Shown: positions 18,405-27,444 of the stretch, one piece after another | How positions within the stretch are numbered: position 1 is the first letter of the stretch | Layout: each line of letters begins with the position of its first letter | From: Flagellimonas spongiicola | GTDB lineage: Bacteria; Bacteroidota; Bacteroidia; Flavobacteriales; Flavobacteriaceae | NCBI RefSeq assembly: GCF_023502425.1 | Contig: NZ_JAMFMA010000001.1 | Coordinates: forward strand, 248,001 to 312,000 | Reading direction: 5' to 3' | DNA: 64,000 bases | Notes under the pieces: model-generated | Database searches by the model: none | The model's input: only the letters and a program-made list of their open reading frames with translations | What the model was told of the DNA's origin: nothing | Program-made: the position numbers and the translations under genes

Positions 18405-18406
18405 AA
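17534..18406 (+). CDS. Surface lipoprotein of unknown function, third gene of the Sus triplet, copy 1
   Basis: 290 residues. Lipobox Cys19 (ALLASCSEDD) is followed by Ser-Glu-Asp-Asp, matching the lipoprotein export signal that sends lipoproteins to the outer surface in flavobacteria. The rest is Thr/Ser/Gly/Asp-rich and beta-stranded. Residues about 195-265 hold a module with the motif DDSFGDGWNGA and a closing DGTTELIW stretch, seen in many secreted bacterial proteins. The last residues, NICN, contain one Cys. The position after susD is that of SusE/SusF-like accessory glycan-binding proteins, but I see no clear SusE homology. A close paralogue is at 28045-28917. Confidence 0.85.
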   Translation: MKNFKLFIALAFVALLASCSEDDKITLFVQDSVERGAVLRTVSFESTTFNVLDPSSTFGVTLEEQDHLDGELFSNMEVYLGFVDNTDSNGTTTATETLVSTVAASEFTNGPNNLPRSSFSITLSDALSALGIVNDPANVTGGDEINVRLVINLTDGRSFTDSDGTGNVSGGSFFSSPFSYRVGVNCIPVTPVTGDYVLNMDDSFGDGWNGAFISVTVDGTTTEYTVSAAQATTNTETINVPDGTTELIWSFSSGSFDGEVTYELIAPSGETAAADGPGPTPGEIVLNICN

Positions 18407-18447
18407 AAAGAGAGAGTTAGTTTAGAGCGTAAAGCAGCTTGCTTTAT

Positions 18448-18498
18448 GAAAAGTGGATCGGTCCCATCGTATTGCGTGGGTCGATCCACTTTCTTTTT
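18448..18498 (+). terminator. Terminator after Sus triplet 1
   Basis: A long hairpin with arms AAAGTGGATCG and CGATCCACTTT, further paired inside (TCCCA with TGGG), followed by TTCTTTTTTC. A small hairpin (AAAGCA and TGCTTT) sits just ahead at 18431-18445. It closes the operon 12522-18406; copy 2 has no such structure, so it lies outside the duplicated block. Confidence 0.8.
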
Positions 18499-18682
18499 TC
18501 TTCTGATTTAGGTGGTTTGTGCTTAGCAAGCTTGCGTCGAAAATTATGGAATTAGGATGTTCATAGCATGAAAACCCTGCTTCGTTGCATAGATGATGCC
18601 CTTTACTTCACTTAACCTTGGATTAACAAATAACAGGGGGTGAAATGTGAATTTTACCCCAAAATCACTAAACTATAAACTA

Positions 18683-21600
18683 ATGAAAAACAGGAAATTA
18701 GCGTTATCAATTTTGTTCTTTTTCTCATTCTTGATACTCGCTTACAGTCAAGGTGTAACCACCTCATCCATTGGCGGTCGCATATTGGATGGAGAAGGCG
18801 AACCTTTACTTGGAACCAATATTAAGGTAACCCACTTACCGTCAGGAACTTTATATGGCGGTACTACGGATTTTGACGGTTACTTTAGAATTTCTGGGAT
18901 GCGTCCCGGAGGTCCTTACAAGGTGGAGATCTCTTATGTTGGGTTCAATGATTATGTAGAAGATAGTGTGTATTTGCAACTTGGTGAAGCGTACAGGATC
19001 AATAGGCAACTACTGGAATCAGCTACAGAATTGGAAGGTGTGGTTATCACTGCCCAATCAGATGGTGTTTTCAACTCCAATAGAACAGGAGCTGAAACAA
19101 ATATTAGCAATCGATTGATTCAAACCATTCCAGCCGCTTCAAGATCTATTGCGGATTTTGTACGATTGACACCGCAGGCCCAAATACAAGAGGGTAACGA
19201 TGGATTTTCAGTTTCGTTGGGTGGTCAGAACAATCGTTACAATGCCATTTATATTGATGGTGCCATTAACAACGACGTATTTGGTTTAGCGGGTTCAGGA
19301 ACCAATGGAGGACAAACAGGCGTTAATCCGTTTTCAGTAGATGCCATAGAATCTTTTCAAATTCAATTGGCACCTTTTGATGTTCGCATTGCTGGATTCT
19401 CTGGTGGTTCCATAAGTGCCGTAACACGGTCAGGAACCAATGATTTTCAAGGATCTGCCTATTACTTTTTTAGAAACCAAGGATTGGTTGGAAAAACCCC
19501 ACACGCCAACGTTCCTGATGGAGGTAGTCGTGAAAAATTGGCGGATTTCTCCGCAAAAACATATGGTTTTAGGCTAGGAGGCCCATTGGTGGAAGACAAG
19601 TTGTTTTTCTTTGTGAATTATGAAAGACAGGATGATGAAACACCTCAACCTTTTGATATTACCAACTATGTTGGGGATACGGATGCACAAGGACTGGCGG
19701 ATTTAAGTTCGTTCCTGCAAAATACGTACGGTTACAATCCCGGAGGCTACGACAATAACACCAGAACCTTGACCAGTGACAAGGTTACCGCAAAGTTGGA
19801 CTGGAATGTTGATGCTAACAATAAGTTGTCTTTACGCCATAGCTATGTAAAGGCTGATAATTTGGAATCTAGAACCTCAAGTAATTTTGGAATTGGATTT
19901 ATCAACGGATCCGAGATTTTTAAGTCTATTACCAATTCTACTGCTTTGGAGTGGAACGCGCGTATAGGTAATCGTATGGCCAATAAAATGGTTATCGGAT
20001 ATACTAAGGTTCGGGATGATAGAGATCCTTCTGGTGACCCATTCCCTTCAGTAGATATTTTTGATGGGAGCGGAAGAATCACCTTTGGCGCTGAGCCATT
20101 TTCGACAGCAAACTTGCTGAACCAAGATGTATTTACCTTCACCAACAACTTTGAAATCTATTCCGGAAAACATACTGTAACACTTGGAACGCATAATGAA
20201 TATGCAAAAGTGAAAAACTTGTTTTTTGCGTTTAATTATGGGGATTATACCTATAACAATGTTGCCGATTTCATCAATAATGAAAACATCAACTTTTACC
20301 AGCACGGTTATTCATTGGTAGGCGATGGCACTGTTGGTGATGAGTCGGCTGGAGCATCTGAATTCAACGTGTGGCAATTGGGTTTTTATGCACAGGATGA
20401 AATACAGGTTACCGAGAATTTTAAGATGACTGCTGGTTTGCGCTTTGATTTCCCGATTTGGGAGGATGGGACAGTCAATGATGATTTCAATTCCAGAACA
20501 ATTCCATTATTGACGGCAGAAGGAAAAGATTTGCAAGGTGCACAGGTAGGTAAGGGCGTAAATACATCGGTGCATGTTTCTCCGAGGCTTGGATTCAACT
20601 GGGATGTTAATGGTGACAGACAGACCCAGATACGAGGAGGATGGGGTATGTTCACCTCAAGACTGCCATTGGTTTGGCCTGGTGGCACCTATAACAACAA
20701 TGGGATCACAAGTGGATTTGCTGCAAGCTTCAATTTGCCAGATGATGTAGTTTTCACCCCAGATGTTAACAATCAACCTGTTAATGTTGAACCTGGTACT
20801 GGTGGTGTTGGTGGTAATGTGGATATGTTTGCTGAAGACTTTAAATTACCTAAAGTTTGGAAGGCCAATTTGGCGGTAGATCAGAAATTACCATTTTTTG
20901 GACTTGTTGGTTCTGTTGAAGGGATCTACAATAAAAATATCAATGCCGTATTCTACCAAAATCTGAATATTCGTGGTCCAGTTGGGAGTCTCAATGGAGC
21001 GGACAATCGACCAATTTATGACAGGAATGACCGGATTGATCGCACTTACGGTGGTATATTTCTCGCTTCCAACACCTCCGAGGGTTCTTCTTGGAACTTT
21101 AGTGCAACTTTAAGTAAACCATTTGAAAATGGATTTGCCGGAAGTATTTCCTACTCGTATGGAGATGCACGCGCCATATTTGATGGTACATCTTCCCAGA
21201 ACAGTTCGCAATGGAGAAACATGGAAACCGTGAATGGAAAGAATTCCAATATCCCTTTATCCCGATCTGATTTTTCTCCTGGTCATAGGATTGTGGGTAA
21301 TTTCTCTTATCAATTCAGATGGACAGATAACTTGAAGACTACATTGGCACTTTTTTATGATGGGAATCAAGCTTCTCCATTTAGCTATATATATCAAGAA
21401 GGCGCAGACCTTTTAAATGATGATTCCAGGGATAATGCTTTAATCTTTGTGCCGCAAAATTCAAACGAAATAACATTGGTTGAAAGTAATGGTTTGAGTC
21501 CAGCTGAGCAATGGAGTGAGTTGGATGCTTTTATTGAGAGCAATGGATATTTAAGAAGTAGAAGAGGACAATACGTGGAACGTAATGGTGATCGAGGACC

Positions 21601-21901
21601 TTGGAGCCATGTAATTGATCTTAAATTCATTCAAGATTTCAAACTTAATTTAGGGGGGAATTCCAAGCATTCGTTTCAATTTACCGCGGATATTTTCAAT
21701 TTTACCAATATGTTGAACAAAGATTGGGGACAGCGTAAGTTTGTAAGTGATATTGGTTTACTTCGAACTGAATCTGGTGGGGAAGACCCGACTTTTAGTT
21801 TTAATCCCACAATCGTTGAACAGATTGAGCAGATTGATGATGTAGGGATACAAAGTTCCAGATGGCAGATGCAATTGGGACTACGATATTCTTTCAATTA
21901 G
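18683..21901 (+). CDS. Oar-like TonB-dependent receptor
   Basis: 1072 residues from the ATG at 18683 (MKNRKLALS..., a normal signal peptide); an ATG 36 bp upstream only lengthens the leader. After the signal (cut near AYSQ) comes a carboxypeptidase-regulatory-like domain (SIGGRILDGEGEPLLGTNI), a plug with YIDGAINNDVFGL and FSGGSISAVTRSGTN, and a large barrel. This layout matches Oar-like TonB-dependent receptors of Bacteroidota, sequence-distinct from the two SusC proteins. Cargo is unknown. Codon use is AT-rich, unlike the flanking Sus genes. It has its own terminator and lies inside the segment enclosed by the inverted repeats. No SusD partner follows it. Confidence 0.9.
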   Translation: MKNRKLALSILFFFSFLILAYSQGVTTSSIGGRILDGEGEPLLGTNIKVTHLPSGTLYGGTTDFDGYFRISGMRPGGPYKVEISYVGFNDYVEDSVYLQLGEAYRINRQLLESATELEGVVITAQSDGVFNSNRTGAETNISNRLIQTIPAASRSIADFVRLTPQAQIQEGNDGFSVSLGGQNNRYNAIYIDGAINNDVFGLAGSGTNGGQTGVNPFSVDAIESFQIQLAPFDVRIAGFSGGSISAVTRSGTNDFQGSAYYFFRNQGLVGKTPHANVPDGGSREKLADFSAKTYGFRLGGPLVEDKLFFFVNYERQDDETPQPFDITNYVGDTDAQGLADLSSFLQNTYGYNPGGYDNNTRTLTSDKVTAKLDWNVDANNKLSLRHSYVKADNLESRTSSNFGIGFINGSEIFKSITNSTALEWNARIGNRMANKMVIGYTKVRDDRDPSGDPFPSVDIFDGSGRITFGAEPFSTANLLNQDVFTFTNNFEIYSGKHTVTLGTHNEYAKVKNLFFAFNYGDYTYNNVADFINNENINFYQHGYSLVGDGTVGDESAGASEFNVWQLGFYAQDEIQVTENFKMTAGLRFDFPIWEDGTVNDDFNSRTIPLLTAEGKDLQGAQVGKGVNTSVHVSPRLGFNWDVNGDRQTQIRGGWGMFTSRLPLVWPGGTYNNNGITSGFAASFNLPDDVVFTPDVNNQPVNVEPGTGGVGGNVDMFAEDFKLPKVWKANLAVDQKLPFFGLVGSVEGIYNKNINAVFYQNLNIRGPVGSLNGADNRPIYDRNDRIDRTYGGIFLASNTSEGSSWNFSATLSKPFENGFAGSISYSYGDARAIFDGTSSQNSSQWRNMETVNGKNSNIPLSRSDFSPGHRIVGNFSYQFRWTDNLKTTLALFYDGNQASPFSYIYQEGADLLNDDSRDNALIFVPQNSNEITLVESNGLSPAEQWSELDAFIESNGYLRSRRGQYVERNGDRGPWSHVIDLKFIQDFKLNLGGNSKHSFQFTADIFNFTNMLNKDWGQRKFVSDIGLLRTESGGEDPTFSFNPTIVEQIEQIDDVGIQSSRWQMQLGLRYSFN

Positions 21902-21924
21902 CGTTTTAGATAGTTTTCATAAAG

Positions 21925-21955
21925 AAAAGCCGTGGTCATTTGAGCACGGCTTTTT
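21925..21955. terminator. Bidirectional terminator between convergent genes
   Basis: Arms AAAGCCGTG and CACGGCTTT around a 10-nt loop, with A run before and T run after. It can stop transcripts from both the Oar-like receptor (plus) and the NTF2-like gene (minus). Confidence 0.82.
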
Positions 21956-21981
21956 ACTTGGCAAATTTTAGTGTAAAACAG

Positions 21982-22494
21982 TTATTTCTGTTCGTGAAAC
22001 TGTTTGCCTAGGGTCTTGAAATCAGCGTAATCTTCATGCTTTATGATTTTATCTCCCTCAAATGTGAGAATGACCACAGATCTAATGTTGAAATCGTAAA
22101 CCTTTTTGGATTGATAATCTTGCCAAGAGTATTTCAAATCACCTTCGAATATGGTGTATACATCCGACTCAAAACTATGGTCAATTATGAATTCACAAAT
22201 CAAGATATCCCTGGTCATTTTTTTGATGTGGTTTATTACATTGATTTTGCCCTTTACTTCTAAAATGTATGTGCCTACTTCCTTAGATGTATGATCGGAC
22301 CATTGAATGGAATCATGCATATGTTGACCTGAAGTTTCGGCATTCCCTGCATAGTAGGCCTTGATGTATTCTTGTGCTTTAGGTAGCAACGAACGATTAC
22401 CATCTTGGGCAACACATTTGCTACCTAAGCAAACCACAAATAAGAGGCTGAATAGCGCGTTTGTCGACTTAGTAATTGTCCTACTGTTTTTCAT
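21982..22494 (-). CDS. Secreted NTF2-like (SnoaL-type) protein, copy 1
   Basis: 170 residues from the ATG at 22494; an ATG 14 codons upstream would place a charged stretch before the signal. A signal peptide (cut near CVAQ) precedes a single NTF2-like domain: IQWSDHT, DHSFESDVYTIFEGDLKYSW, IRSVVILTFEGDKIIKHEDYADF. It is clearly a paralogue of the protein at 25332-25820 (shared WSD, IDH.F, VFEG.L.Y.W, VLEFE...I.KH.DY.DFK). Such domains are small cone-shaped cups that bind ligands or act as isomerases. No catalytic residue assignment is possible here. It lies on the minus strand downstream of the AraC regulator gene at 22635. Confidence 0.82.
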   Translation of the reverse strand: MKNSRTITKSTNALFSLLFVVCLGSKCVAQDGNRSLLPKAQEYIKAYYAGNAETSGQHMHDSIQWSDHTSKEVGTYILEVKGKINVINHIKKMTRDILICEFIIDHSFESDVYTIFEGDLKYSWQDYQSKKVYDFNIRSVVILTFEGDKIIKHEDYADFKTLGKQFHEQK

Positions 22495-22634
22495 ATTACT
22501 GGATTTATTTAATTGATATTTAAGTGTTAGTTTCAATTAAAACAATCCAATCCAAAAGTTTTGAAGAAATGATTTAAACGACTTATATAATGGATTCAAA
22601 GACCATGAAATTGATTTATGGGTGCCGCCCATAA

Positions 22635-23591
22635 TTAGGTCAAATTGGATTTTGAAGTGTATTCTTTTGGGCTATTCCCAAACTTTCGCTTAAATGCTGC
22701 ACTAAAATGTTGAGGATAAGTGTACCCCAGAATGATGGATACTTCAGATACGTTTAAACCTTCATCAAAGAGGTCTTTGGCCTTCTTCATTTTTAAATCA
22801 TTGATATAATTGAAAACAGTGGTTCCAAAAAGGGCTTTAAAACCCTTTTTTAGTTTGAATTCGTTGATTTTAAATTGTTGTGAAATGCCAGTGAGACTTT
22901 GTTTTTCCAGATAACTGAAATTAAGATACTCTCTAATTTTATTTAGTATCAACATATCGCGATATGGGATATTGCCGACCATGATAATATTTGAAGTGCG
23001 GTCGTAACCAAGGTTAAAACTGATGAGCTCCAAAATTTTAATCGTAATGTACATTTCTTTTAAAGCATCGTCTAAAGGAGGGTTTTTAATTTCACTTAGA
23101 CACTGCACAATCTTTGGATGCATCACCAATCCCTTTCGGTCAATAAAACGCTGACCTTTTACTACAAAGGGTTTGATCCAACTATTTCCACCGAACATTT
23201 TAAAAATGACATCATCAATAAATTCTTTGTTGACCACTATTCGGACCCATTGTACAAAAGACTCTTTGGGGTAAGTGAGTTCATAGTCGTTGTCTGGTAA
23301 GTAGTAGGTGTACTGATTGTTTTGGCTAAGTGTTGTAGAGGTACCATCGCCATATGTGATGTGTAAATTTCCTTTGAACATATACGTTAGCACCAAATGC
23401 GGGGAAGCAACTTTTCCAGCATAGGTTACTTCATGCGGTGTATAAGCTTCCACAAATCTTATGGAAAAATTTTTATAAACAATATCCTGTTTGCTGTATA
23501 CCGGGATAAGTTTTGCTTCAAGATTTCGAATGTTGTTTACCGATTCCCATAATTCGGCATAAGACTCAGTTTGGAGATGGTGATTGTCCAT
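22635..23591 (-). CDS. AraC-family transcriptional regulator (soluble)
   Basis: 318 residues, no membrane segment. The N-terminal 190 residues are a cupin-like sensing domain (HLVLTYMFKGNLHITYGDG). The C-terminal 100 residues have two helix-turn-helix units of the AraC type (SLTGISQQFKINEFKLKKGF; NVSEVSIILGYTYPQHFSAA) and the closing KRKFGNSPKEY signature. It is divergent from the serine hydrolase operon that starts at 23835 (243 bp between starts) and upstream of the NTF2-like gene at 21982, whose product is related to one in that operon. It therefore probably controls both. Confidence 0.92.
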   Translation of the reverse strand: MDNHHLQTESYAELWESVNNIRNLEAKLIPVYSKQDIVYKNFSIRFVEAYTPHEVTYAGKVASPHLVLTYMFKGNLHITYGDGTSTTLSQNNQYTYYLPDNDYELTYPKESFVQWVRIVVNKEFIDDVIFKMFGGNSWIKPFVVKGQRFIDRKGLVMHPKIVQCLSEIKNPPLDDALKEMYITIKILELISFNLGYDRTSNIIMVGNIPYRDMLILNKIREYLNFSYLEKQSLTGISQQFKINEFKLKKGFKALFGTTVFNYINDLKMKKAKDLFDEGLNVSEVSIILGYTYPQHFSAAFKRKFGNSPKEYTSKSNLT

Positions 23592-23834
23592 AAAGAAACT
23601 ACTTATTGCGTAGGGAATTTATATAATTGTAAGTACATGCAAAGAATGGATTGTGTTAAAAAAAACTAATTTTTAAAAGCTTTCTGAGTCAATTCGGAAT
23701 TTCCGAAAAGTTGAATATTATCCGAATGTGATACAAAAAAATCCTTTTAGCGTAGGTTTTGGGGTCATATCATTAATAATATTGATGATTGTTACTAATT
23801 TAGAAACACCGTTGCCGTATTTGAAGCTTTTTTT

Positions 23835-25328
23835 ATGCGTTCATCCTATTGTTTTCATGTGATTTGTATGCTTTTTATGCTGTTGGGCTGCATGGAAAAG
23901 AAGGGGCAAAACCACAGTACGGCATTAGATTACAATCTCATTCATCAAGTTGAAAGCAAGCTTACCGAGAAACTCCATTTCAAAACGACGCCAACATTTG
24001 ATCTGCAATCCCAAATGGAAAAATATAAAGTACCAGGATTGGCATTGGCAGTCATTGCAGGGGATAGTATTTCATGGGTTAAGGGCTATGGTACGGCAAA
24101 AGTAGGAGGGATGTTCCCGGTTGATGAGAATACCATATTCCAAGCAGCTTCCATTACAAAATCGATTACCGCTTTGCTTGCTTTAAAATTGGAAGAAGAG
24201 GGTTTTTTGTCATTGGATGTGGATGTCAATGAGTATTTGAAAGGGTGGCAACTAGAGTCACCAATGGGCTATGCCACCAATGTTAGTATTAGACAATTGC
24301 TCTTGCACAAAGCAGGAACTAATATTCATGGTACTGGTGGTTATGAAGACCATCAGGAGTTACCAGATTTGTTGACCTTGTTAAATGGGAATGCTCCATC
24401 ACTTTCACCCAAGGTTCAAATTGTATTTCCGCCAAATCAAGAGTGGATCTATTCCGGAGGCGGCTATTGGGTAGTGCAAAAGGCATTGGAAGATGTCTCG
24501 GGCAAAACTTTCCAGCAATTAGCAAATCAGTACATTTTCGACCCTTTAACGATGACCAACAGTAGTTTCATACAATATGAGTCCAACGAAGTTTCTGACG
24601 CCTTTTCTTTTGGGCACCAAGATGGAAAAATAAAGGGTAACGGAATACGCAGATACGCTGGATTGGCGTCCGGTGGGTTAACAACCTCTGCAAAGGATTT
24701 TGCTTCGTTAGTAGTTGAATTGATTAATGCCTATTATGGAAAAGGGAAGTTGTTTTCCAAAGAAATAATAAAGAAATTGATGCAATCCACTGAAAATGAA
24801 AGATATGCATTAGGGGTTATGACAGGTGGCGACCTTGGGAATTTGTTCTTTGAACATGGCGGGGTAAATCCAGGTTTTACGTCTCATTTTATTGCTTTGC
24901 CAGATGAAGGCATGGGCATGGTGGTTTTTGCTAATTCGGAGTTTGCTTTGGATTTGATAGATGAAATTACCCATTCAGTAGCGAATACATACGCGTGGAA
25001 ATCGCACCAAGCACGAATAATTGAGAATCCACGAAAGTTGACAAATGCTGAAACCATTCCACTACTAGGGATGTATCAGCGACGAGGAGAAGAGCATTTG
25101 GCCATGTGGGTAGATTGGGTGGATGGTAGGTGTCAAATGCACTTGGATGATTTAAAAAACCCGATTCCAGATCCATTATACGATGAACCAATTGTTATCG
25201 CTGAAAATCAATTCATGTTGAAAAAATTCAACGCGGTATTGACTTTCGAAAAAAAAGAGGGCTCCTACCTTGGTTATAAAATGGAATATGGTGGTGGAGA
25301 TGTGGGTTATTTTACAAAATCGAATTAA
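23835..25328 (+). CDS. Secreted serine hydrolase lipoprotein with C-terminal extension
   Basis: 497 residues. Signal with lipobox Cys19 (MLFMLLGCMEKK). The beta-lactamase-fold domain (about 55-375) has SITK (ASITKSITALLALKLEE), YSGGGY at the YxN position (so Gly in place of Asn), and HGGVNPG as the third element. A C-terminal domain of about 110 residues (LLGMYQRRGEEHLAMWVDWV...YFTKSN) resembles the lipocalin-like tails on many of these hydrolases. Likely a periplasmic or surface peptidase/esterase. It is the first gene of a tight operon whose next start is 3 bp after its stop. Divergent from an AraC gene. Confidence 0.9.
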   Translation: MRSSYCFHVICMLFMLLGCMEKKGQNHSTALDYNLIHQVESKLTEKLHFKTTPTFDLQSQMEKYKVPGLALAVIAGDSISWVKGYGTAKVGGMFPVDENTIFQAASITKSITALLALKLEEEGFLSLDVDVNEYLKGWQLESPMGYATNVSIRQLLLHKAGTNIHGTGGYEDHQELPDLLTLLNGNAPSLSPKVQIVFPPNQEWIYSGGGYWVVQKALEDVSGKTFQQLANQYIFDPLTMTNSSFIQYESNEVSDAFSFGHQDGKIKGNGIRRYAGLASGGLTTSAKDFASLVVELINAYYGKGKLFSKEIIKKLMQSTENERYALGVMTGGDLGNLFFEHGGVNPGFTSHFIALPDEGMGMVVFANSEFALDLIDEITHSVANTYAWKSHQARIIENPRKLTNAETIPLLGMYQRRGEEHLAMWVDWVDGRCQMHLDDLKNPIPDPLYDEPIVIAENQFMLKKFNAVLTFEKKEGSYLGYKMEYGGGDVGYFTKSN

Positions 25329-25331
25329 GTT

Positions 25332-25820
25332 ATGGGAAAAATCAAGTTTTACGCAGTGTTGGCAATGTTGATGGGACATCTTGGATTTGGTCAACATGAG
25401 GAATTGGATCTTAAAACAATAAGTAGGACTTATATCGATGCCTATTTTGGCAAATCAATAGACATTTTTGCTTCAATGATGGCAGATGAAGTGGAATGGT
25501 CTGACCCAACATGGGCAGAAGTGGATCCTTCTACAAAACTGGTTAGCGGTAAAACCAAGGTACTCCAACATTTGAAACAGGCAACCGCAGAAATTCAAAA
25601 TATGTCCTATGCTATAGATCACCATTTTGTTTCAGGAAATTTTGCTGTTTTTGAGGGGACCTTAAACTATGAATGGAAACAAGAGGCCACAGGAAAGGTA
25701 TTTTCATTTAGCATGAGAGAGGTATCGGTATTGGAATTTGAATCGGGCTTGATTGTAAAACATACGGATTACACGGATTTCAAGAGATGGAAAGAACAAT
25801 ATACGAGTCAATTGAACTAA
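25332..25820 (+). CDS. Secreted NTF2-like (SnoaL-type) protein, copy 2
   Basis: 162 residues. Signal peptide 1-19 (cut after GFGQ). One NTF2-like domain: VEWSDPTWAEVDP, IDHHFVSGNFAVFEGTLNYEW, REVSVLEFESGLIVKHTDYTDFKRW. It is a paralogue of the minus-strand protein at 21982-22494. Its start follows the hydrolase stop by 3 bp, and its own stop is 1 bp before the next ATG. The shared WSD and the final H-DY-DFK pattern mark this pair as one subfamily. Ligand or reaction unknown. Confidence 0.85.
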   Translation: MGKIKFYAVLAMLMGHLGFGQHEELDLKTISRTYIDAYFGKSIDIFASMMADEVEWSDPTWAEVDPSTKLVSGKTKVLQHLKQATAEIQNMSYAIDHHFVSGNFAVFEGTLNYEWKQEATGKVFSFSMREVSVLEFESGLIVKHTDYTDFKRWKEQYTSQLN

Positions 25821-25821
25821 T

Positions 25822-26382
25822 ATGATGAATAAGAATTTCAAAATATCTAAGATTTGCAGGTATTTCATACTATCAATCGGCATTTGTTTTATTCCCTTCC
25901 TTGTTCAGGGTCAAAGAACGACCGAAGTACCTATGGAGCTGCTGGAAAATGTAAAAAAAGATGTTTGGCTCCCATTTATGCAATCATATAAAGACTTAGA
26001 TGCCGAAAAATTACAGGCAATTCACGATAAAGATATCATGCGTATTTCAGTAGATTCGAATAAAATCTACGGCGGTCAAATTTACCTTCAAGAATTGCAT
26101 GGATTTTTTGCTATGCTCCGTCAAAAGAAGGAAAAAGCAGAAATCATTTTTTCCATTGGTTCAACTGCGTTCAATGCCAATTATGTCTATCAAACAGGAT
26201 TTTATCGATTTAAGGCAACAAATACTGACGGACTGGTATTAATGACCAATTACCGGGAATTTATGGTAGTCCTGCAAAAGCAAGACGGGGTTTGGAAAAT
26301 TACCCAAGACATGGATCGTAGGTCAAATTTGGATGAAGAAAGCTTTAGAAAATCCGGTACCATTTATGAACTTAAACCATAA
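25822..26382 (+). CDS. Secreted NTF2-like/DUF4440-type protein
   Basis: 186 residues. The start has two adjacent ATG codons (25822 and 25825); either gives a signal peptide cut near LVQGQ. The mature part looks like a DUF4440/SnoaL-type domain: MQSYKDLDAEKLQAIHDKDIMRISVD, then TNYREFMVVLQKQDGVWKITQDMDRR, the characteristic final strands with a Trp-Lys-Ile. It is more distant from the pair at 21982 and 25332. It is the third gene of the operon, 1 bp after the previous stop and 17 bp before the leucine-rich-repeat gene. Function unknown. Confidence 0.8.
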   Translation: MMNKNFKISKICRYFILSIGICFIPFLVQGQRTTEVPMELLENVKKDVWLPFMQSYKDLDAEKLQAIHDKDIMRISVDSNKIYGGQIYLQELHGFFAMLRQKKEKAEIIFSIGSTAFNANYVYQTGFYRFKATNTDGLVLMTNYREFMVVLQKQDGVWKITQDMDRRSNLDEESFRKSGTIYELKP

Positions 26383-26399
26383 CTCTGCAAAACTTTAAT

Positions 26400-27440
26400 A
26401 TGCATAAACTAAAAGCGTTTCTCATTCTTTGTTTGTCGATTTGGCACTTAGGTAATACCCAAACACTTGAAGCATTACAAAATGAAATAGCTCAGCTTCC
26501 AATTTATACCAATTTGGATAAGGCTTCCCAAAGCCCAACTACTGTTTATCGCATACATGTCCCTTGTGAAATGGAGCAAGCTAGACAGTGGTACAAATCG
26601 TTGGCGCTATTCGAGAATGTAAGAGAACTGAAATTATGTGCTGAAAATTGGCATGAAACAAATGTGAAGCTTAAAGAATTAAATTCCATTGAATTCTTGG
26701 ATTTAGGGAATTATTCGACTCAAAACACTTACCCTACGGATCTTCCTGCTGGCACATATAGTTTGAACAGCTTAGTATCCATAAACCTCAATGGACTTCC
26801 AAATTTGAATTGGAACCTGGTGCTTTCAAGACTTTCCAAATTAACAGGTCTGAGAAACTTAGCACTTATGAACAATGGATTTGTTATACTTCCTAAAGAA
26901 ATTGAACAATTACATTTTTTAGAGGCTTTATGGCTTGGCAGTAATTCCAAATTGGATATAACAGATAGCCTAAAAAAGCTCGGATCACTGCGTTCCCTTC
27001 GGCACTTGGGGTTTGGAGGAAATGGAATACGTAAAATTCCAAAAGAGATAAAAGGACTGCAAAAAATAGAACTGTTATGGCTTAGCGGAAATCCAATTGA
27101 GTCGTTGGAAACCTTGTCGTCAATTAACAGTTTGGAACAAATGGCATTGAATAGCTGTGATTTAAAAGGCTTTCCCGAAACGCTATTCAAATTAAATAAC
27201 CTTAACGCTTTATCAATGAGGAATAATCCAAATCTAAAGCTGGATTGGCATGTTATGTCTTTGCCCAATAAGCTTAAAACACTTGACTTAAGAGGAAGTT
27301 TGAATGAAAATATTCCACTTGACTACATCCAAAAAACACATTTAACCAAATTGGTATTGGATAAGGATCCTTGGCCGAATTATCAAATCGAAAAATTAAA
27401 GCAGTTAAATAAAAATCTAACTATCATCATCAGAAACTAA
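26400..27440 (+). CDS. Secreted leucine-rich-repeat protein
   Basis: 346 residues. Signal peptide 1-20 (cut near GNTQ). From about residue 75 onward there are eight to ten leucine-rich repeats of 22-24 residues, for example LRHLGFGGNGIRKIPKEIKG and LNALSMRNNPNL, of the bacterial type with IPKEI at the strand-loop turn. Such repeats build a curved protein-binding surface. It carries no anchor (no lipobox, no C-terminal sorting domain), so it is probably periplasmic or released. Fourth gene of the operon; the last gene starts 4 bp after its stop. A binding partner among the operon products is an attractive but untested idea. Confidence 0.87.
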   Translation: MHKLKAFLILCLSIWHLGNTQTLEALQNEIAQLPIYTNLDKASQSPTTVYRIHVPCEMEQARQWYKSLALFENVRELKLCAENWHETNVKLKELNSIEFLDLGNYSTQNTYPTDLPAGTYSLNSLVSINLNGLPNLNWNLVLSRLSKLTGLRNLALMNNGFVILPKEIEQLHFLEALWLGSNSKLDITDSLKKLGSLRSLRHLGFGGNGIRKIPKEIKGLQKIELLWLSGNPIESLETLSSINSLEQMALNSCDLKGFPETLFKLNNLNALSMRNNPNLKLDWHVMSLPNKLKTLDLRGSLNENIPLDYIQKTHLTKLVLDKDPWPNYQIEKLKQLNKNLTIIIRN

Positions 27441-27444
27441 TATC

